Positions 41,350 through 50,673 of a stretch of 64,000 nucleotides of DNA are shown piece after piece (the first letter of the stretch is position 1; the number at the start of each line of letters is the position of its first letter). The position numbers and the translations under genes were made by a program. The notes beneath the pieces were generated by a model, which was not told where the DNA came from, did not search any database, and saw only the letters and a program-made list of their open reading frames with translations. Source of the stretch: Methanoregula sp. UBA247 (lineage in GTDB: Archaea > Halobacteriota > Methanomicrobia > Methanomicrobiales > Methanospirillaceae); NCBI GenBank assembly GCA_002495055.1, contig DADR01000039.1, positions 47,693 to 111,692 on the forward strand. Direction: 5' to 3'.

Positions 41350-42390
41350 ATGGCAAAAATGATCCCGTCGCCACAATCTCTGGCAACAGGTGTTGGTGCA
41401 CTTCCCCACATGGATCCCGTTACAGCCTGTAATGATGTACTGGCAATATTCCCCCGGTTCCCTTACGTACCATCCCTCCCGGACAGAGGGCTGCTGGAGA
41501 GTATTGTCTTTAATGACTCCGAACAGTTGCCAGGGAAGATAATAAGGGAAAACCGGCTCCTGTTTGACAGTACAACTGACCACGATCAGGCGATAGAAAA
41601 GGTATACCAGGATTATATCGAAGGCAACTTTGCCCCTTATTGTCTCCATAAGGATTATGCATCTGGTTTTGTCGAAATGATGTCCAATAATCTTTCCCAC
41701 GTAATGGCGCTGAAATGCCAGGTAACGGGACCGGTCACATTTGGTATGCAAGTGGTCGATGCAAACAAGCGCCCTATCTTCTACGATTCGCAGCTTGCTG
41801 ATATGCTTTCAAAAATGATTGCACTCAAGGCTCGATGGTGCGAGATGGAGATGAAAAAAAGAACCGGGGTTGAAGAAACTCTTGTTGTTTTAAACGAGCC
41901 GTACTTCGCTTCATTGGGATCATCTGTCGTGCCCATTGATCAGGATATGGTAAGGACGGGTTGGGAGGATATCGCCGCCATGGTTGATGGGGGGCTTGGC
42001 ATCCACTGCTGCTCAAATACGGACTGGGAATTTGTGCTGGGTCTCAGACCTTCCGTTGTATCGTTTGATGCGTACACAACAGCAAAGGAGTTATTGTTAT
42101 ACACAGATTCTCTTGTCTCGTACATGGAACGGGGTGGAGTTGTGGCATGGGGCATTGTACCGGCAGAATACAAAATTTTTGCAGATGAGACCCCCGAATC
42201 TCTTTACCAGCGATATCTTGCAATCAGAACCCAGCTCTGTTCATATATGCCGGAACACCTTTTTGATGCACAGTCCCTGATCACCCCCAGCTGCGGCATA
42301 CGGTTCGCTGATTGTAATGAGGCCATTACCATTATGAAAACCGCTGCACAGATCTCACGACGAATAAGGAACCCGGGAAAAAGCTCATGA
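41350..42390 (+). CDS. MetE/UroD-like methyltransferase-fold protein
   Basis: A 346-aa TIM-barrel protein of the MetE-core/UroD-like group: an N-terminal ATGVGALPHMDPVTACNDVL, central KCQVTGPVTFGMQV (about 119), EETLVVLNEPYF (about 177), GLGIHCCSNTDWEFVL (about 217-232) and GGVVAWGIVPAEY. The H-C-C segment matches the place of the zinc-binding histidine/cysteine of MetE. It starts 4 nt after the reactivase gene. A task in methyl transfer to or from the corrinoid protein is plausible, but no substrate can be named. Confidence 0.72.
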   Translation: MAKMIPSPQSLATGVGALPHMDPVTACNDVLAIFPRFPYVPSLPDRGLLESIVFNDSEQLPGKIIRENRLLFDSTTDHDQAIEKVYQDYIEGNFAPYCLHKDYASGFVEMMSNNLSHVMALKCQVTGPVTFGMQVVDANKRPIFYDSQLADMLSKMIALKARWCEMEMKKRTGVEETLVVLNEPYFASLGSSVVPIDQDMVRTGWEDIAAMVDGGLGIHCCSNTDWEFVLGLRPSVVSFDAYTTAKELLLYTDSLVSYMERGGVVAWGIVPAEYKIFADETPESLYQRYLAIRTQLCSYMPEHLFDAQSLITPSCGIRFADCNEAITIMKTAAQISRRIRNPGKSS

Positions 42391-42417
42391 CAGCTGGTTT
42401 AAAGAGGTAATATTTTT

Positions 42418-43191
42418 ATGGTACAATCTCCGTTTACCATCGCAGTTTCCGGCAAAGGTGGGACTGGCAAGACGACAATAAGTTCCCTGATTATCCGTTC
42501 GCTTATTGATCTTGGTGAAACACCCGTTCTCGCGGTTGATGCAGATCCGAATGCCAACCTGCACGAAGCACTGGGTATAACCGTTCATGAGACTTTGGGA
42601 AGTATGCGGGAAGAAGCCTTCACCCGTCATATCCCGCCTGGGATGAACCGGCATGACTATGTAAGGTTCCGGTTCCGCCAGGCTCTGGTAGAAGCAAAGG
42701 GCTTTGATCTTGTAGCAATGGGCCGTCCCGAAGGTAGTGGATGCTATTGTTTTGCAAATGATTTATTATCAGAATGTATTATTCAGCTCGAGCGTGACTA
42801 CCGCTATATTGTGATTGATACAGAGGCTGGGATGGAACATATCAGCAGGGGAACGATCGGAATGCCGGATATGCTGCTGATAGTAAGCGATCCTGGTGCA
42901 CGGGGATTGCGCACGATTGCACGTATCCGCGAAATTGCAACTCAGCTCGGACTTGAAAAGGAAAAAATTTTTGTTGTGTTCAACAGGTTTAAATCTGGTA
43001 CAGCACCAGTCGGGATTGGTAATGATTTGCCGATTGCTGTAATTCCTGAAGACCATCAGGTCGAAGCTGCAGATTTGGCTGCAACACCGGTTTCACAGAT
43101 CCCGGCAGACAGTCCTGCACGTATCACTGTGTTGAACCTCGCTCAGAAAATCCGAAAATATGCACATGAAAAATCTGAGGCACTGCAATAA
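42418..43191 (+). CDS. cooC: CooC-type nickel-insertion ATPase
   Basis: A 257-aa MinD/ParA-type ATPase. The deviant Walker A VSGKGGTGKTTIS is at residues 10-22, DADPNANLHEALG at about 42, ACTIVE-site region VIDTEAGMEHISRG at about 130, and VSDPGARGLRT near 155. CooC/AcsF proteins supply nickel to CO dehydrogenase or acetyl-CoA synthase. It is the last gene of the operon and closes it after 27 nt. Confidence 0.87.
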   Translation: MVQSPFTIAVSGKGGTGKTTISSLIIRSLIDLGETPVLAVDADPNANLHEALGITVHETLGSMREEAFTRHIPPGMNRHDYVRFRFRQALVEAKGFDLVAMGRPEGSGCYCFANDLLSECIIQLERDYRYIVIDTEAGMEHISRGTIGMPDMLLIVSDPGARGLRTIARIREIATQLGLEKEKIFVVFNRFKSGTAPVGIGNDLPIAVIPEDHQVEAADLAATPVSQIPADSPARITVLNLAQKIRKYAHEKSEALQ

Positions 43192-43344
43192 TTTCATGAA
43201 AACAGAATAAGATTTTATTAATTATCGTTTTACGATAATAACCAGTAAAAATAATGATTTGCCACCGGAGGATGAACAGGTTATTTTCTTTTAATATGCA
43301 ATAAATTTCTGGTTTGAGTTGTCTTTTTTTGAGCAAGCCGTATA

Positions 43345-43887
43345 TTATATAAAAACTGCCACAGCGATTGTTGTCGTCCATAAACCGTTTTTATCTCCTT
43401 CTGCTGATTGGCATGTATTTTTGGTTTTAATAATTTTCCCGCTTGCCTTATAGGTTTGCTCGCGTTCAGACCATGCAGCGTTTACATCAAATTCGATACC
43501 AAGGGTCGTTGCAAGCATAGTTGCAGCAAGGTCCTCGGCATATTCCCCGGTTTTTTCCTGTGTTTCACCAAAAGCGTGGTGCTCGGACAAGTACCCGTAT
43601 TCTTCAGAATCGCTGGGAAGGGCAAGGCCAATTGCAGCTGAAACCAGGCGGTTGGGTTCGTTGGTCTCGTTTCTTGCCATGACACAAAAGGTAATACCCC
43701 CCGGTTGGAGGCATTTCAATCCTTCTGATTTTGATATCTGTTTGCATTTTGGGGGAAAGATGCTCGAAACATATACAAGATTGCACTTTTCAACACCAGC
43801 TTTCCTCAAGGCAAGTTCAAAAGATGCAAGACGGTCTTTATGCACACCTACCCCTTTAGTGAAAAAGATCCTGGTGGGAACGTACAT
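43345..43887 (-). CDS. pdaD: Pyruvoyl-dependent arginine decarboxylase
   Basis: A 180-aa proenzyme. The self-cleavage site is the serine pair S41-S42 in LVYVSSIFPPKC, which yields the beta chain and an alpha chain with a pyruvoyl group. GVGVHKDRLASFELALRKAG, GGITFCVMARNETNEPNRLV and YGYLSEHHAFGE are further family segments. It converts arginine to agmatine for polyamines and for agmatidine in tRNA-Ile. The gene stands alone; the 153 nt after the ACS operon have no other feature. Confidence 0.93.
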   Translation of the reverse strand: MYVPTRIFFTKGVGVHKDRLASFELALRKAGVEKCNLVYVSSIFPPKCKQISKSEGLKCLQPGGITFCVMARNETNEPNRLVSAAIGLALPSDSEEYGYLSEHHAFGETQEKTGEYAEDLAATMLATTLGIEFDVNAAWSEREQTYKASGKIIKTKNTCQSAEGDKNGLWTTTIAVAVFI

Positions 43888-44040
43888 AGATTTTATTGTA
43901 TCTTTTTCTTTCTTTAAGGTTTGGTCAAAATTGATATAAAATACAAATACGTAGGATTAATACTGGATATATGAGAATCGCGCCTGTTATTATGCTTCTT
44001 TTAAAATTTTTAATAAAAAATAAGAATTATTACGATATCT

Positions 44041-44739
44041 CTAAAAATCCAGAAGAATTTCAGGTAGTTCGGCTATGGTATCTATGACAAAATCGGCAGG
44101 TACATTGTCGCGATCACAAGAGAAACGGTCCCCATACCGGGCATATACCGTCCGGATACCCAGATTCCGGCAGGGCTCAATATCCCTTCTCGGGCTGTCA
44201 CCGATCAACACTGCCTCAGAGGGACTGCTTTTCATCATCTCAAGAGCAAACAGGAATGGTTCATGTGCCGGTTTTTTCACTTTCACCATATCGTACGAGA
44301 CCATGCAGCAGAAGAACGGAAGCAACCCGGCTTTTTCCAGGCGTAACGTCGCATCCCGGGAATGTGCATCGGTTACAATCCCCATAGGATAGTTCCGTGT
44401 AAGGAGCGATTGTAATGTTTCAAAAACCCCTTCGTAGGGATAGATATGCTGAAGTTTTACGGTCTCGTATACATGACAGGCCATTCGGTACATATTATCA
44501 GCGGGAATGTTGTGTTCGTTCAGGTACTGGCGGATGTTTTCATGTGATTCAAATCCATACGTGGGGGATAAAAAATATGAGAACAGTTCTTCCCCGTTGT
44601 CATGACCAACCAGTTCCACAACAGCCTGGCATGCGGCAATCTGCGCTTCGACAAGATCAAAGAGGGTGTTGTCCATGTCAAAAAGGAGGGCAGTTACCGG
44701 AGTCTGGTGATCTTTTGTAGAATTCATCATCCTATCCAC
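44041..44739 (-). CDS. HAD-superfamily phosphatase
   Basis: A 232-aa hydrolase with DMDNTLFDL at about residues 21-29 (motif I), a helical cap (about 35-105), TDAHSRDATLRLEKAG (motif II threonine), KVKKPAHEPFLFAL (motif III lysine) and IGDSPRRDIEPCRNLG (motif IV). It belongs to the large group of small-molecule phosphatases; substrate unknown. The exact start among the first methionines (44739 or a few codons later) is uncertain. No partner genes are evident. Confidence 0.82.
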   Translation of the reverse strand: MDRMMNSTKDHQTPVTALLFDMDNTLFDLVEAQIAACQAVVELVGHDNGEELFSYFLSPTYGFESHENIRQYLNEHNIPADNMYRMACHVYETVKLQHIYPYEGVFETLQSLLTRNYPMGIVTDAHSRDATLRLEKAGLLPFFCCMVSYDMVKVKKPAHEPFLFALEMMKSSPSEAVLIGDSPRRDIEPCRNLGIRTVYARYGDRFSCDRDNVPADFVIDTIAELPEILLDF

Positions 44740-44918
44740 GGTATATTATTCTCTCACAATCATCAAGAGTGTAATGGTGAGGGCATAATCCTGCATCAGG
44801 ATTAATCGATTGTATCAATCGAAGCAGACACTTCATGTGGATCCGATGACTTATATCAAAATCCAAATCAAAGATTTAACCGCAAAGACCGCACATAGAA
44901 CATACAGGTTGCCCTTTC

Positions 44919-46220
44919 ATGGACGATATATATCTCATTGAGATCCGCCTCGGCAGAACAAAATGGCGTATGAGGAAGACAATTTCAGATATCGGGCGAT
45001 TATTTTCATTAGAGAGCTATATTGAGACACACCCGCATGTTACCCTGTTTGGGCCCCTGACCCTCAATGAAGGCGTCAGCCCGAGGCAGCTCCTTGACAC
45101 CATTGGAGAGATAACAGCCGGCTATGAGCCAGTACCGTTCACCATTGATGGCTGGGAAATGCGTGAGGGTATTCACGGCAATGTAATTGCTTTCCCGTTA
45201 AGACCCTCAGAGCCCTTAAAAAAACTCACGGCTTCAATTGCAGAAAGTCTGTCTTCCCTGGTGCATAGCCACAATTTCTGGGATACGCACCCTGAGAGTA
45301 AATGGTTTCATGTAACTGTGGCAAATCGCATGAATATTAAGAGAGCAATGGCTGTTTTTTCGGTACTCACCGGTCAGCATCAGGAGTTGCCCAATCAGGG
45401 AATCTTTCAGGGATTAATACACTTCCTGCGGAGTATGATTCCCTGGAGAAAAGAGTATGCAATCCAGCCGGTAACTCTTGATGAACATGGACTCAGGCTC
45501 ACCGTCATGAAAGGAGAAGTAATCTTCGCTGAGTTTGATTTTCTGGAGAATCGGTGGATCACTGGTGATTATAGTCATACCAGCAAATCGTGGCAACAAA
45601 CACTCGCTCTCTTCCGGCAGAAATCGGGATTTGAACGATCAGATCCCCTTCCTTCGAACCCGGAAGATATATTTCTGATTTCTGATTTGCATCTTGGCCA
45701 TGCGAATATCATCCGCTACTGTTCACGCCCATTTCTCGTTTCCGATGTCCGGGAAATGGATCATGTGCTGATAAAGAACTGGAATTATACCGTTTCTCCT
45801 GCAAGCTGCGTGTATTATCTGGGAGATTTACGGTACGGGAAGGATGCTTTACCTGCACTCCATTACAGGAAAAAACTCAAAGGGCATATCACCTTTATTG
45901 GAGGGAATCACGATGACACCGAACTGGAAACCGTTCCCTCGGTTACCCTCGAATACGGGGGCTTTTGTTTTCTGCTTGTTCACGATCCTGCTGATGCCGG
46001 GGAAGGATTTGACGGCTGGGTCATCCATGGACATCACCACAACAAGGATCTCCGCCATTACCCATTCATTAATTTTGAGCAGCGACGGATTAATATAAGT
46101 GCCGAAGTGGTCGGCTATATTCCGGTAAATCTGACTCATATCTGCACGCTCATAACTGAACACCAATCCAGCGGAAATAAAACGCCCGTTCTCCTGAATT
46201 ATCCCTATATAGCAGAATAA
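44919..46220 (+). CDS. Fusion of a 2H (LigT-like) phosphoesterase and a calcineurin-like phosphoesterase
   Basis: A 433-aa protein. The N-terminal part (about 1-165) has the two H-x-T motifs of 2H phosphoesterases: HPHVTLFGPL (about 38) and KWFHVTVANR (about 127). A strand-rich middle part follows (about 170-240). The C-terminal part is a metallophosphoesterase: LISDLHLGHANIIRYCSRPF (about 251), YLGDLRYG (about 301), FIGGNHDD (about 325) and VIHGHHHN (about 366). Both parts act on phosphate esters such as RNA ends or cyclic nucleotides. The fusion suggests sequential action on one substrate, e.g. RNA 2',3'-cyclic phosphate ends (inference). Confidence 0.85.
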   Translation: MDDIYLIEIRLGRTKWRMRKTISDIGRLFSLESYIETHPHVTLFGPLTLNEGVSPRQLLDTIGEITAGYEPVPFTIDGWEMREGIHGNVIAFPLRPSEPLKKLTASIAESLSSLVHSHNFWDTHPESKWFHVTVANRMNIKRAMAVFSVLTGQHQELPNQGIFQGLIHFLRSMIPWRKEYAIQPVTLDEHGLRLTVMKGEVIFAEFDFLENRWITGDYSHTSKSWQQTLALFRQKSGFERSDPLPSNPEDIFLISDLHLGHANIIRYCSRPFLVSDVREMDHVLIKNWNYTVSPASCVYYLGDLRYGKDALPALHYRKKLKGHITFIGGNHDDTELETVPSVTLEYGGFCFLLVHDPADAGEGFDGWVIHGHHHNKDLRHYPFINFEQRRINISAEVVGYIPVNLTHICTLITEHQSSGNKTPVLLNYPYIAE

Positions 46221-46303
46221 AGTGTTAATGAACGTCTTTTTTCTCACTTCATAATCTTTATACAGACCGAGCGTGTAATTCCACGATGGGAGAGGAAGGT
46301 ACC

Positions 46304-47671
46304 ATGTTGTTCGAACGGATTGTTTCTGAGGGAATTGCCCACAATTCCTATATCATCGGATCAGGTGGAAGGGCGGCCGTAATCGATCCTCGACGGGACT
46401 GTGACATATATCTTGATATTGCCCAACGGAATGAAATGGTCATTACTCACATCTTCGAGACCCACCGGAACGAGGATTATACTATCGGATCACGGGAACT
46501 CAGAGAACGATGCGGGGCAGATATTTATCATGGCGAAAAGATGGCATTTTCCTATGGAAAGCCGGCAAAAGAGGGTGATACGTTCACCATGGGATCACTG
46601 GTATTATCTGTTCTGGAGACCCCAGGGCATACCGAGGAGAGTATCTCTTTCGTACTGCGGGACACTGACGTGGGTGATCAGCCATATATGGTATTTTCCG
46701 GCGATACACTCTTTGCCGGCGATATTGCCCGGACTGATTTTTTTGGACAGGAACGAAAAGCGGAGATGGCGGCAAAAATCTATGACAGCATAATAAAAAA
46801 AATCCTGCCACTGGGTGATGGTGTGATTCTCTGTCCTGCCCACGGGACCGGGTCTATCTGCGGTGGTGAAATTGCCGATCATCCTTTCACGACAATCGGT
46901 TATGAAAAACAAACAAACCCTTTTCTCATCGAAGGCCGTGAACATTTTATATTGCATCGGGCAACCGAATCGCCCTACGCGCCCCCCTATTTTCAGCAGA
47001 TGGAAAAAAACAACACCGTGGGGGCACTAATTTTGCTCCATGTACCTGCCCAGACTCCGCTCTCTGTTCCTGAAATTAACCATCTCAGGAAGACCGGCTG
47101 CCAGATTATCGATATACGGTCACCCACAAGTTTTGGGGCAGGACACATCCCTGGCAGTCTCTCAATCTGGCGCGAAGGTCTTCCCTCATTCATGGGATGG
47201 TTCCTGGATTACCAAAAACCGATTGTCATTATCGATGACTTCAATCTTGATCTCGACCGGGTGTTTCGCCATTTTATCAGGCTTGGGTATGATTCAATCG
47301 CCGGTGTTCTTTCCGGGGGTTTTGTCACATGGATCAAAGCGGCACAGGAAATAGGAACTGTGCCAACATGTTCCGTACAGCAGTTGAAGGAGCGTCTTGA
47401 GAAAGAAAAACCTTTCATTCTTGATGTCCGGGATAGTAAAAACTGGCGCGCTGTTGGTCATATCTGCGGTGCGTATCATGTGTATATTGGAGAACTGCCT
47501 CAACACCTCGACGAAATCCCAAAAAATGAATCTATTGTGGTCTATTGCGATGCAGGTTATAAAGGTAGCCTTGCAGCAAGCATCCTGGCAATCCACCAGT
47601 TTCATGGCGTAACTAATGTGCTCGGGGGAATGACAGCGTGGAAACGGGCTGGTTTCAAAATAGAGAAATAA
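46304..47671 (+). CDS. Metallo-beta-lactamase fold protein with two rhodanese domains
   Basis: A 455-aa protein of the persulfide dioxygenase-like type. The N-terminal MBL domain has ETHRNEDYTIGSRELRER (about 49-66) where H-x-H-x-D-H is usual, then LETPGHTEESISF, FSGDTLFAGDI and CPAHGTGS. The first rhodanese domain (about 250-350) has IIDIRSPTSFGAGHIPGS but IVIIDDF without the catalytic cysteine; the second (about 360-455) has FILDVRDSKNW and VYCDAGYKGS with the cysteine. It probably handles sulfane sulfur. The ATG at 46304 follows GAGGAAGG; an ATG six codons earlier contains that site. Confidence 0.85.
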   Translation: MLFERIVSEGIAHNSYIIGSGGRAAVIDPRRDCDIYLDIAQRNEMVITHIFETHRNEDYTIGSRELRERCGADIYHGEKMAFSYGKPAKEGDTFTMGSLVLSVLETPGHTEESISFVLRDTDVGDQPYMVFSGDTLFAGDIARTDFFGQERKAEMAAKIYDSIIKKILPLGDGVILCPAHGTGSICGGEIADHPFTTIGYEKQTNPFLIEGREHFILHRATESPYAPPYFQQMEKNNTVGALILLHVPAQTPLSVPEINHLRKTGCQIIDIRSPTSFGAGHIPGSLSIWREGLPSFMGWFLDYQKPIVIIDDFNLDLDRVFRHFIRLGYDSIAGVLSGGFVTWIKAAQEIGTVPTCSVQQLKERLEKEKPFILDVRDSKNWRAVGHICGAYHVYIGELPQHLDEIPKNESIVVYCDAGYKGSLAASILAIHQFHGVTNVLGGMTAWKRAGFKIEK

Positions 47672-47749
47672 CCGGGACTCTTTTATTTTTTTCATAAAAA
47701 ATTCATAAAGTATATCTGGTAATGTTGGGAACTCCATTGGTGTGAGTGT

Positions 47750-48226
47750 ATGGACATTTTGAAAATTCCGCGGATGGAAAAGCAGGAATATGATCGGCTC
47801 ATTGAGAAAGGGTATGTGTGCCGGATCGCGTTTCAAGGTGAGAAATATCCCTATATCGCACCATTCCTCTATGTCTTCGATGGATCATTTCTCTATTTCC
47901 TCTCTACAAAATATGGAAAAAAAATAGACTATTTCCGAAAAAGTCCTTACGTTTCAGTTGAAATTGAGAAATACACAAAAGATCTCTCTTCATATATGTT
48001 CGTGACTCTTCAGGGTTACCTTGAGGAGGTTCACGATTCTATTGAAAAACAGATAATCCGGGAAAAATTCGTTGATTTAATTGTGGAAAGAAATCTTTCC
48101 TGCAACATCCTTGCAGCATTGGGACACTCTCCCCTGGATCCCCCCGCTGCAATAGCTGAAGAAGAGCGATCGCTTGTCTGGAAACTGGTTGGCGTCAAGG
48201 ATCTTGTTGCATTGAAAAATCTCTGA
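47750..48226 (+). CDS. Flavin-binding pyridoxamine 5'-phosphate oxidase-like protein
   Basis: A 158-aa split-barrel protein: RLIEKGYVCRIAFQGEKYPY (about 15-34), YIAPFLYVFDGSFLYFLS (about 34-51), GKKIDYFRKSPYVSVEIEK (about 56-74), and FVTLQGYLEEV (about 84). This is the pattern of FMN- or F420-binding proteins of the PNPOx-like group, including nitroimidazole-resistance type proteins. It probably reduces or binds a small redox-active compound. Preceded by 78 nt after the rhodanese gene. Confidence 0.8.
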   Translation: MDILKIPRMEKQEYDRLIEKGYVCRIAFQGEKYPYIAPFLYVFDGSFLYFLSTKYGKKIDYFRKSPYVSVEIEKYTKDLSSYMFVTLQGYLEEVHDSIEKQIIREKFVDLIVERNLSCNILAALGHSPLDPPAAIAEEERSLVWKLVGVKDLVALKNL

Positions 48227-48448
48227 ATTTTTCCCGGTAGATTCCCTTTTCCCTCAAAATTTTTAAAACGTTTCTGTGTATCCATAGAGCAAACAAACGA
48301 TGCCTCCCCTCCTTATTTTAAGGAATGAAGTACCTGTTCTGAAATTTCGTATTTTTGGGATTTTGGATTGCTGCAGTAAACCAACGAGGTTTATTTTTAT
48401 GAGATTTATTTTTTAAAATGCAATGATTTTTTTCCTGGTTCTTTGAAT

Positions 48449-50569
48449 TCAAACATCAAGCAATTCCAGCATCTGCTTTGGTTCGGTGGTCGGAATGGAA
48501 CAGGTCCGGCCGGTACAGATGTATGCAGTCGCCTTCCCTCCAGCTGTAGTAAACGTGCTGGTGAAGGGTGCAACATTCCTGAGCAGGTTATCGGGTTCAC
48601 CCTGTGGTAAAAAGTGAATCAGGACGCGAGGAAGGTAGTGGTTGTTTAGTGCTTTGATCATTTCCCGTGTGTCAACAGCATCCCGATCGCCGACAATAAC
48701 GACGTCTTGAAGAGGTCCTATGGCACTATCGAGAGCGCACAGGTACCATGTATCTGCAGAGGGTAATAGTTGCACGACTGGTGCAAAACAACGTGATAGT
48801 TCTGATGCCCGCTCCTCTATTCTGGTATCGCCCGTGAGATGTGCAAGCCGCACCAGGTTTTCAAATGTGACTGAATTACTGGATGGAATTGCTCCGTCAT
48901 GTATTTCCTTTTTACGTACCAGAATGACCTCGGCATCGTCTGATATCGTGAAAACTCCCCCTTTCATCCCGTCCCAGAAATGCGAAAGGAACCTGGAATT
49001 CAGTTCAAGGGCCGATCTGAGATATGAAGGTTCAAATGTGGATTCATAGAGTTCTATCAATGCTTTGATGATGAATGCATAGTCATCAGCAAATGCCGGA
49101 ATGGCAGGTTCACCTTCGCGATACCGGTGAAGGAGACCGCCGTTTGAATCTCGCATGCGGTTCAAGATAAAATCCATGGCTTTTCTCGCCGCTGTCAGGT
49201 AAACCTTGCTACTGAAGGTTCGTGCAGCCTGCGCCAGCGCCGCGATAATAAGACCATTCCAGTCAGCCAGGACTTTGTCATCAAGTGAAGGGCGGGACCG
49301 CTGTGACCGTGCGGCAAAGAGTCTGGCACGGAGGGATTCGAGTTGGTGTTCAAGATCGGATTCTGATATCCCAAATACTGATGACAGCCCGGTCAGCGAT
49401 TCTGACCGGTAGAGAATATTCTGTCCGATTCCGGTTGTTGTATCAGGGTAATTCCCGGATTGTATTACATTGAATATGCGTGCAGCACGTATCGTATCCT
49501 CTTTTCCCAGGATCTTTTCCATTTCCCCAGCTGTCCAGAGATAAAAAGCACCTTCGCCACCTGCACTATCTGCATCCTCTGCTGAATAGAATGCACCATC
49601 CGGTGATGTCAGTTCGCGGATAGTATAGGTGATAATTTCTTCAGAAGTTTTCCGGAACTCCGGATTATGTGTTGCCTGGTACGCTTCAGTATATGCCATG
49701 ATGAGGAGCGCCTGGTCATAGAGCATCTTTTCAAAGTGTGGCACATGCCATTGTGCATCTGTTGAATAACGGTGAAATCCCCCCCCTACCTGATCAAAAA
49801 TTCCCCCGAGGCGCATCTCACGGAGTGTCTTTTTTACCATGGTCAGCGCCCGCTTATTGCCGGTGCGCTTCCAGAACCGTAAGAGGAAGAGGATGTTATG
49901 CGGAGTAGGGAATTTGGGTGCACGACCAAATCCACCATACTCTGCATCGAACCGCAGTACCAGTTCTTCATACCCCAGATTGAATAGCGCATTATCAGGA
50001 ATACTCCTATTATCGGTTTCCTGTTCCTGATGAAGACCAGCAGTAATTTCATCTGCACTTGTAATAAGATCTTTCCGGCGTTCCTGCCAGTATCTGGTAA
50101 TGCGGGGAAGCAAGTCAGTAAGGCCGGTCATACCAAACCGGCTATTTTTGGGAATGTACGTTCCGGCAAAGAACGGCTTTTTTTCCGGTGTAAGGAATAA
50201 CGTAAGTGGCCATCCACCCTGTCCGGTCATCATCTGGCAGACAGACATATAGATGCTGTCAATATCCGGGCGTTCTTCACGATCCACCTTGATACAGATA
50301 AAATTCTTATTCAATAAAGCAGCGATGACCGTGTCTTCGAAAGATTCATGTGCCATGACATGGCACCAGTGACAGGTGGCATAACCAATGGAAAGAAAGA
50401 CGGGTTTATCCTCCCTTGCCGCACGGGCAAATGCTTCGGGTCCCCATGAATACCAGTTTACCGGGTTATGTGCGTGCTGGAGCAGATAAGGACTTTTTTC
50501 ATGGATGAGCTGGTTGGAGTATTTTTCAGGTACATCCAGAGTTTGATTGGGTAAACCTTCTTCCGGCAT
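48449..50569 (-). CDS. DUF255 thioredoxin-fold protein (YyaL/SSP411-like)
   Basis: A 706-aa protein. The N-terminal thioredoxin-like domain of DUF255 has SPYLLQHAHNPVNWYSWGPEAF (split here at about 25-46) and SIGYATCHWCHVMAHESFED with a C-x-x-C at about 69-72. The rest is an alpha/alpha barrel like that of six-hairpin glycosidases (GGWPLTLFLTPEKKPFFAG, YGGFGRAPKFPTPHN, DQVGGGFHRYSTD, HFEKMLYDQALL). The family is widespread, often called spermatogenesis-associated or thymidylate kinase-like in error; function is unknown. Length is as usual. It stands alone on the minus strand. Confidence 0.9.
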   Translation of the reverse strand: MPEEGLPNQTLDVPEKYSNQLIHEKSPYLLQHAHNPVNWYSWGPEAFARAAREDKPVFLSIGYATCHWCHVMAHESFEDTVIAALLNKNFICIKVDREERPDIDSIYMSVCQMMTGQGGWPLTLFLTPEKKPFFAGTYIPKNSRFGMTGLTDLLPRITRYWQERRKDLITSADEITAGLHQEQETDNRSIPDNALFNLGYEELVLRFDAEYGGFGRAPKFPTPHNILFLLRFWKRTGNKRALTMVKKTLREMRLGGIFDQVGGGFHRYSTDAQWHVPHFEKMLYDQALLIMAYTEAYQATHNPEFRKTSEEIITYTIRELTSPDGAFYSAEDADSAGGEGAFYLWTAGEMEKILGKEDTIRAARIFNVIQSGNYPDTTTGIGQNILYRSESLTGLSSVFGISESDLEHQLESLRARLFAARSQRSRPSLDDKVLADWNGLIIAALAQAARTFSSKVYLTAARKAMDFILNRMRDSNGGLLHRYREGEPAIPAFADDYAFIIKALIELYESTFEPSYLRSALELNSRFLSHFWDGMKGGVFTISDDAEVILVRKKEIHDGAIPSSNSVTFENLVRLAHLTGDTRIEERASELSRCFAPVVQLLPSADTWYLCALDSAIGPLQDVVIVGDRDAVDTREMIKALNNHYLPRVLIHFLPQGEPDNLLRNVAPFTSTFTTAGGKATAYICTGRTCSIPTTEPKQMLELLDV

Positions 50570-50673
50570 TATGTCTGCTCATAGGTATTCCTTGATAATG
50601 AGGCTTTTTAAACCGGTCAATACCGGTGTAATTATGTGTGCGCGGGTTCCAGACAGAATAGGTACTCAAAATA

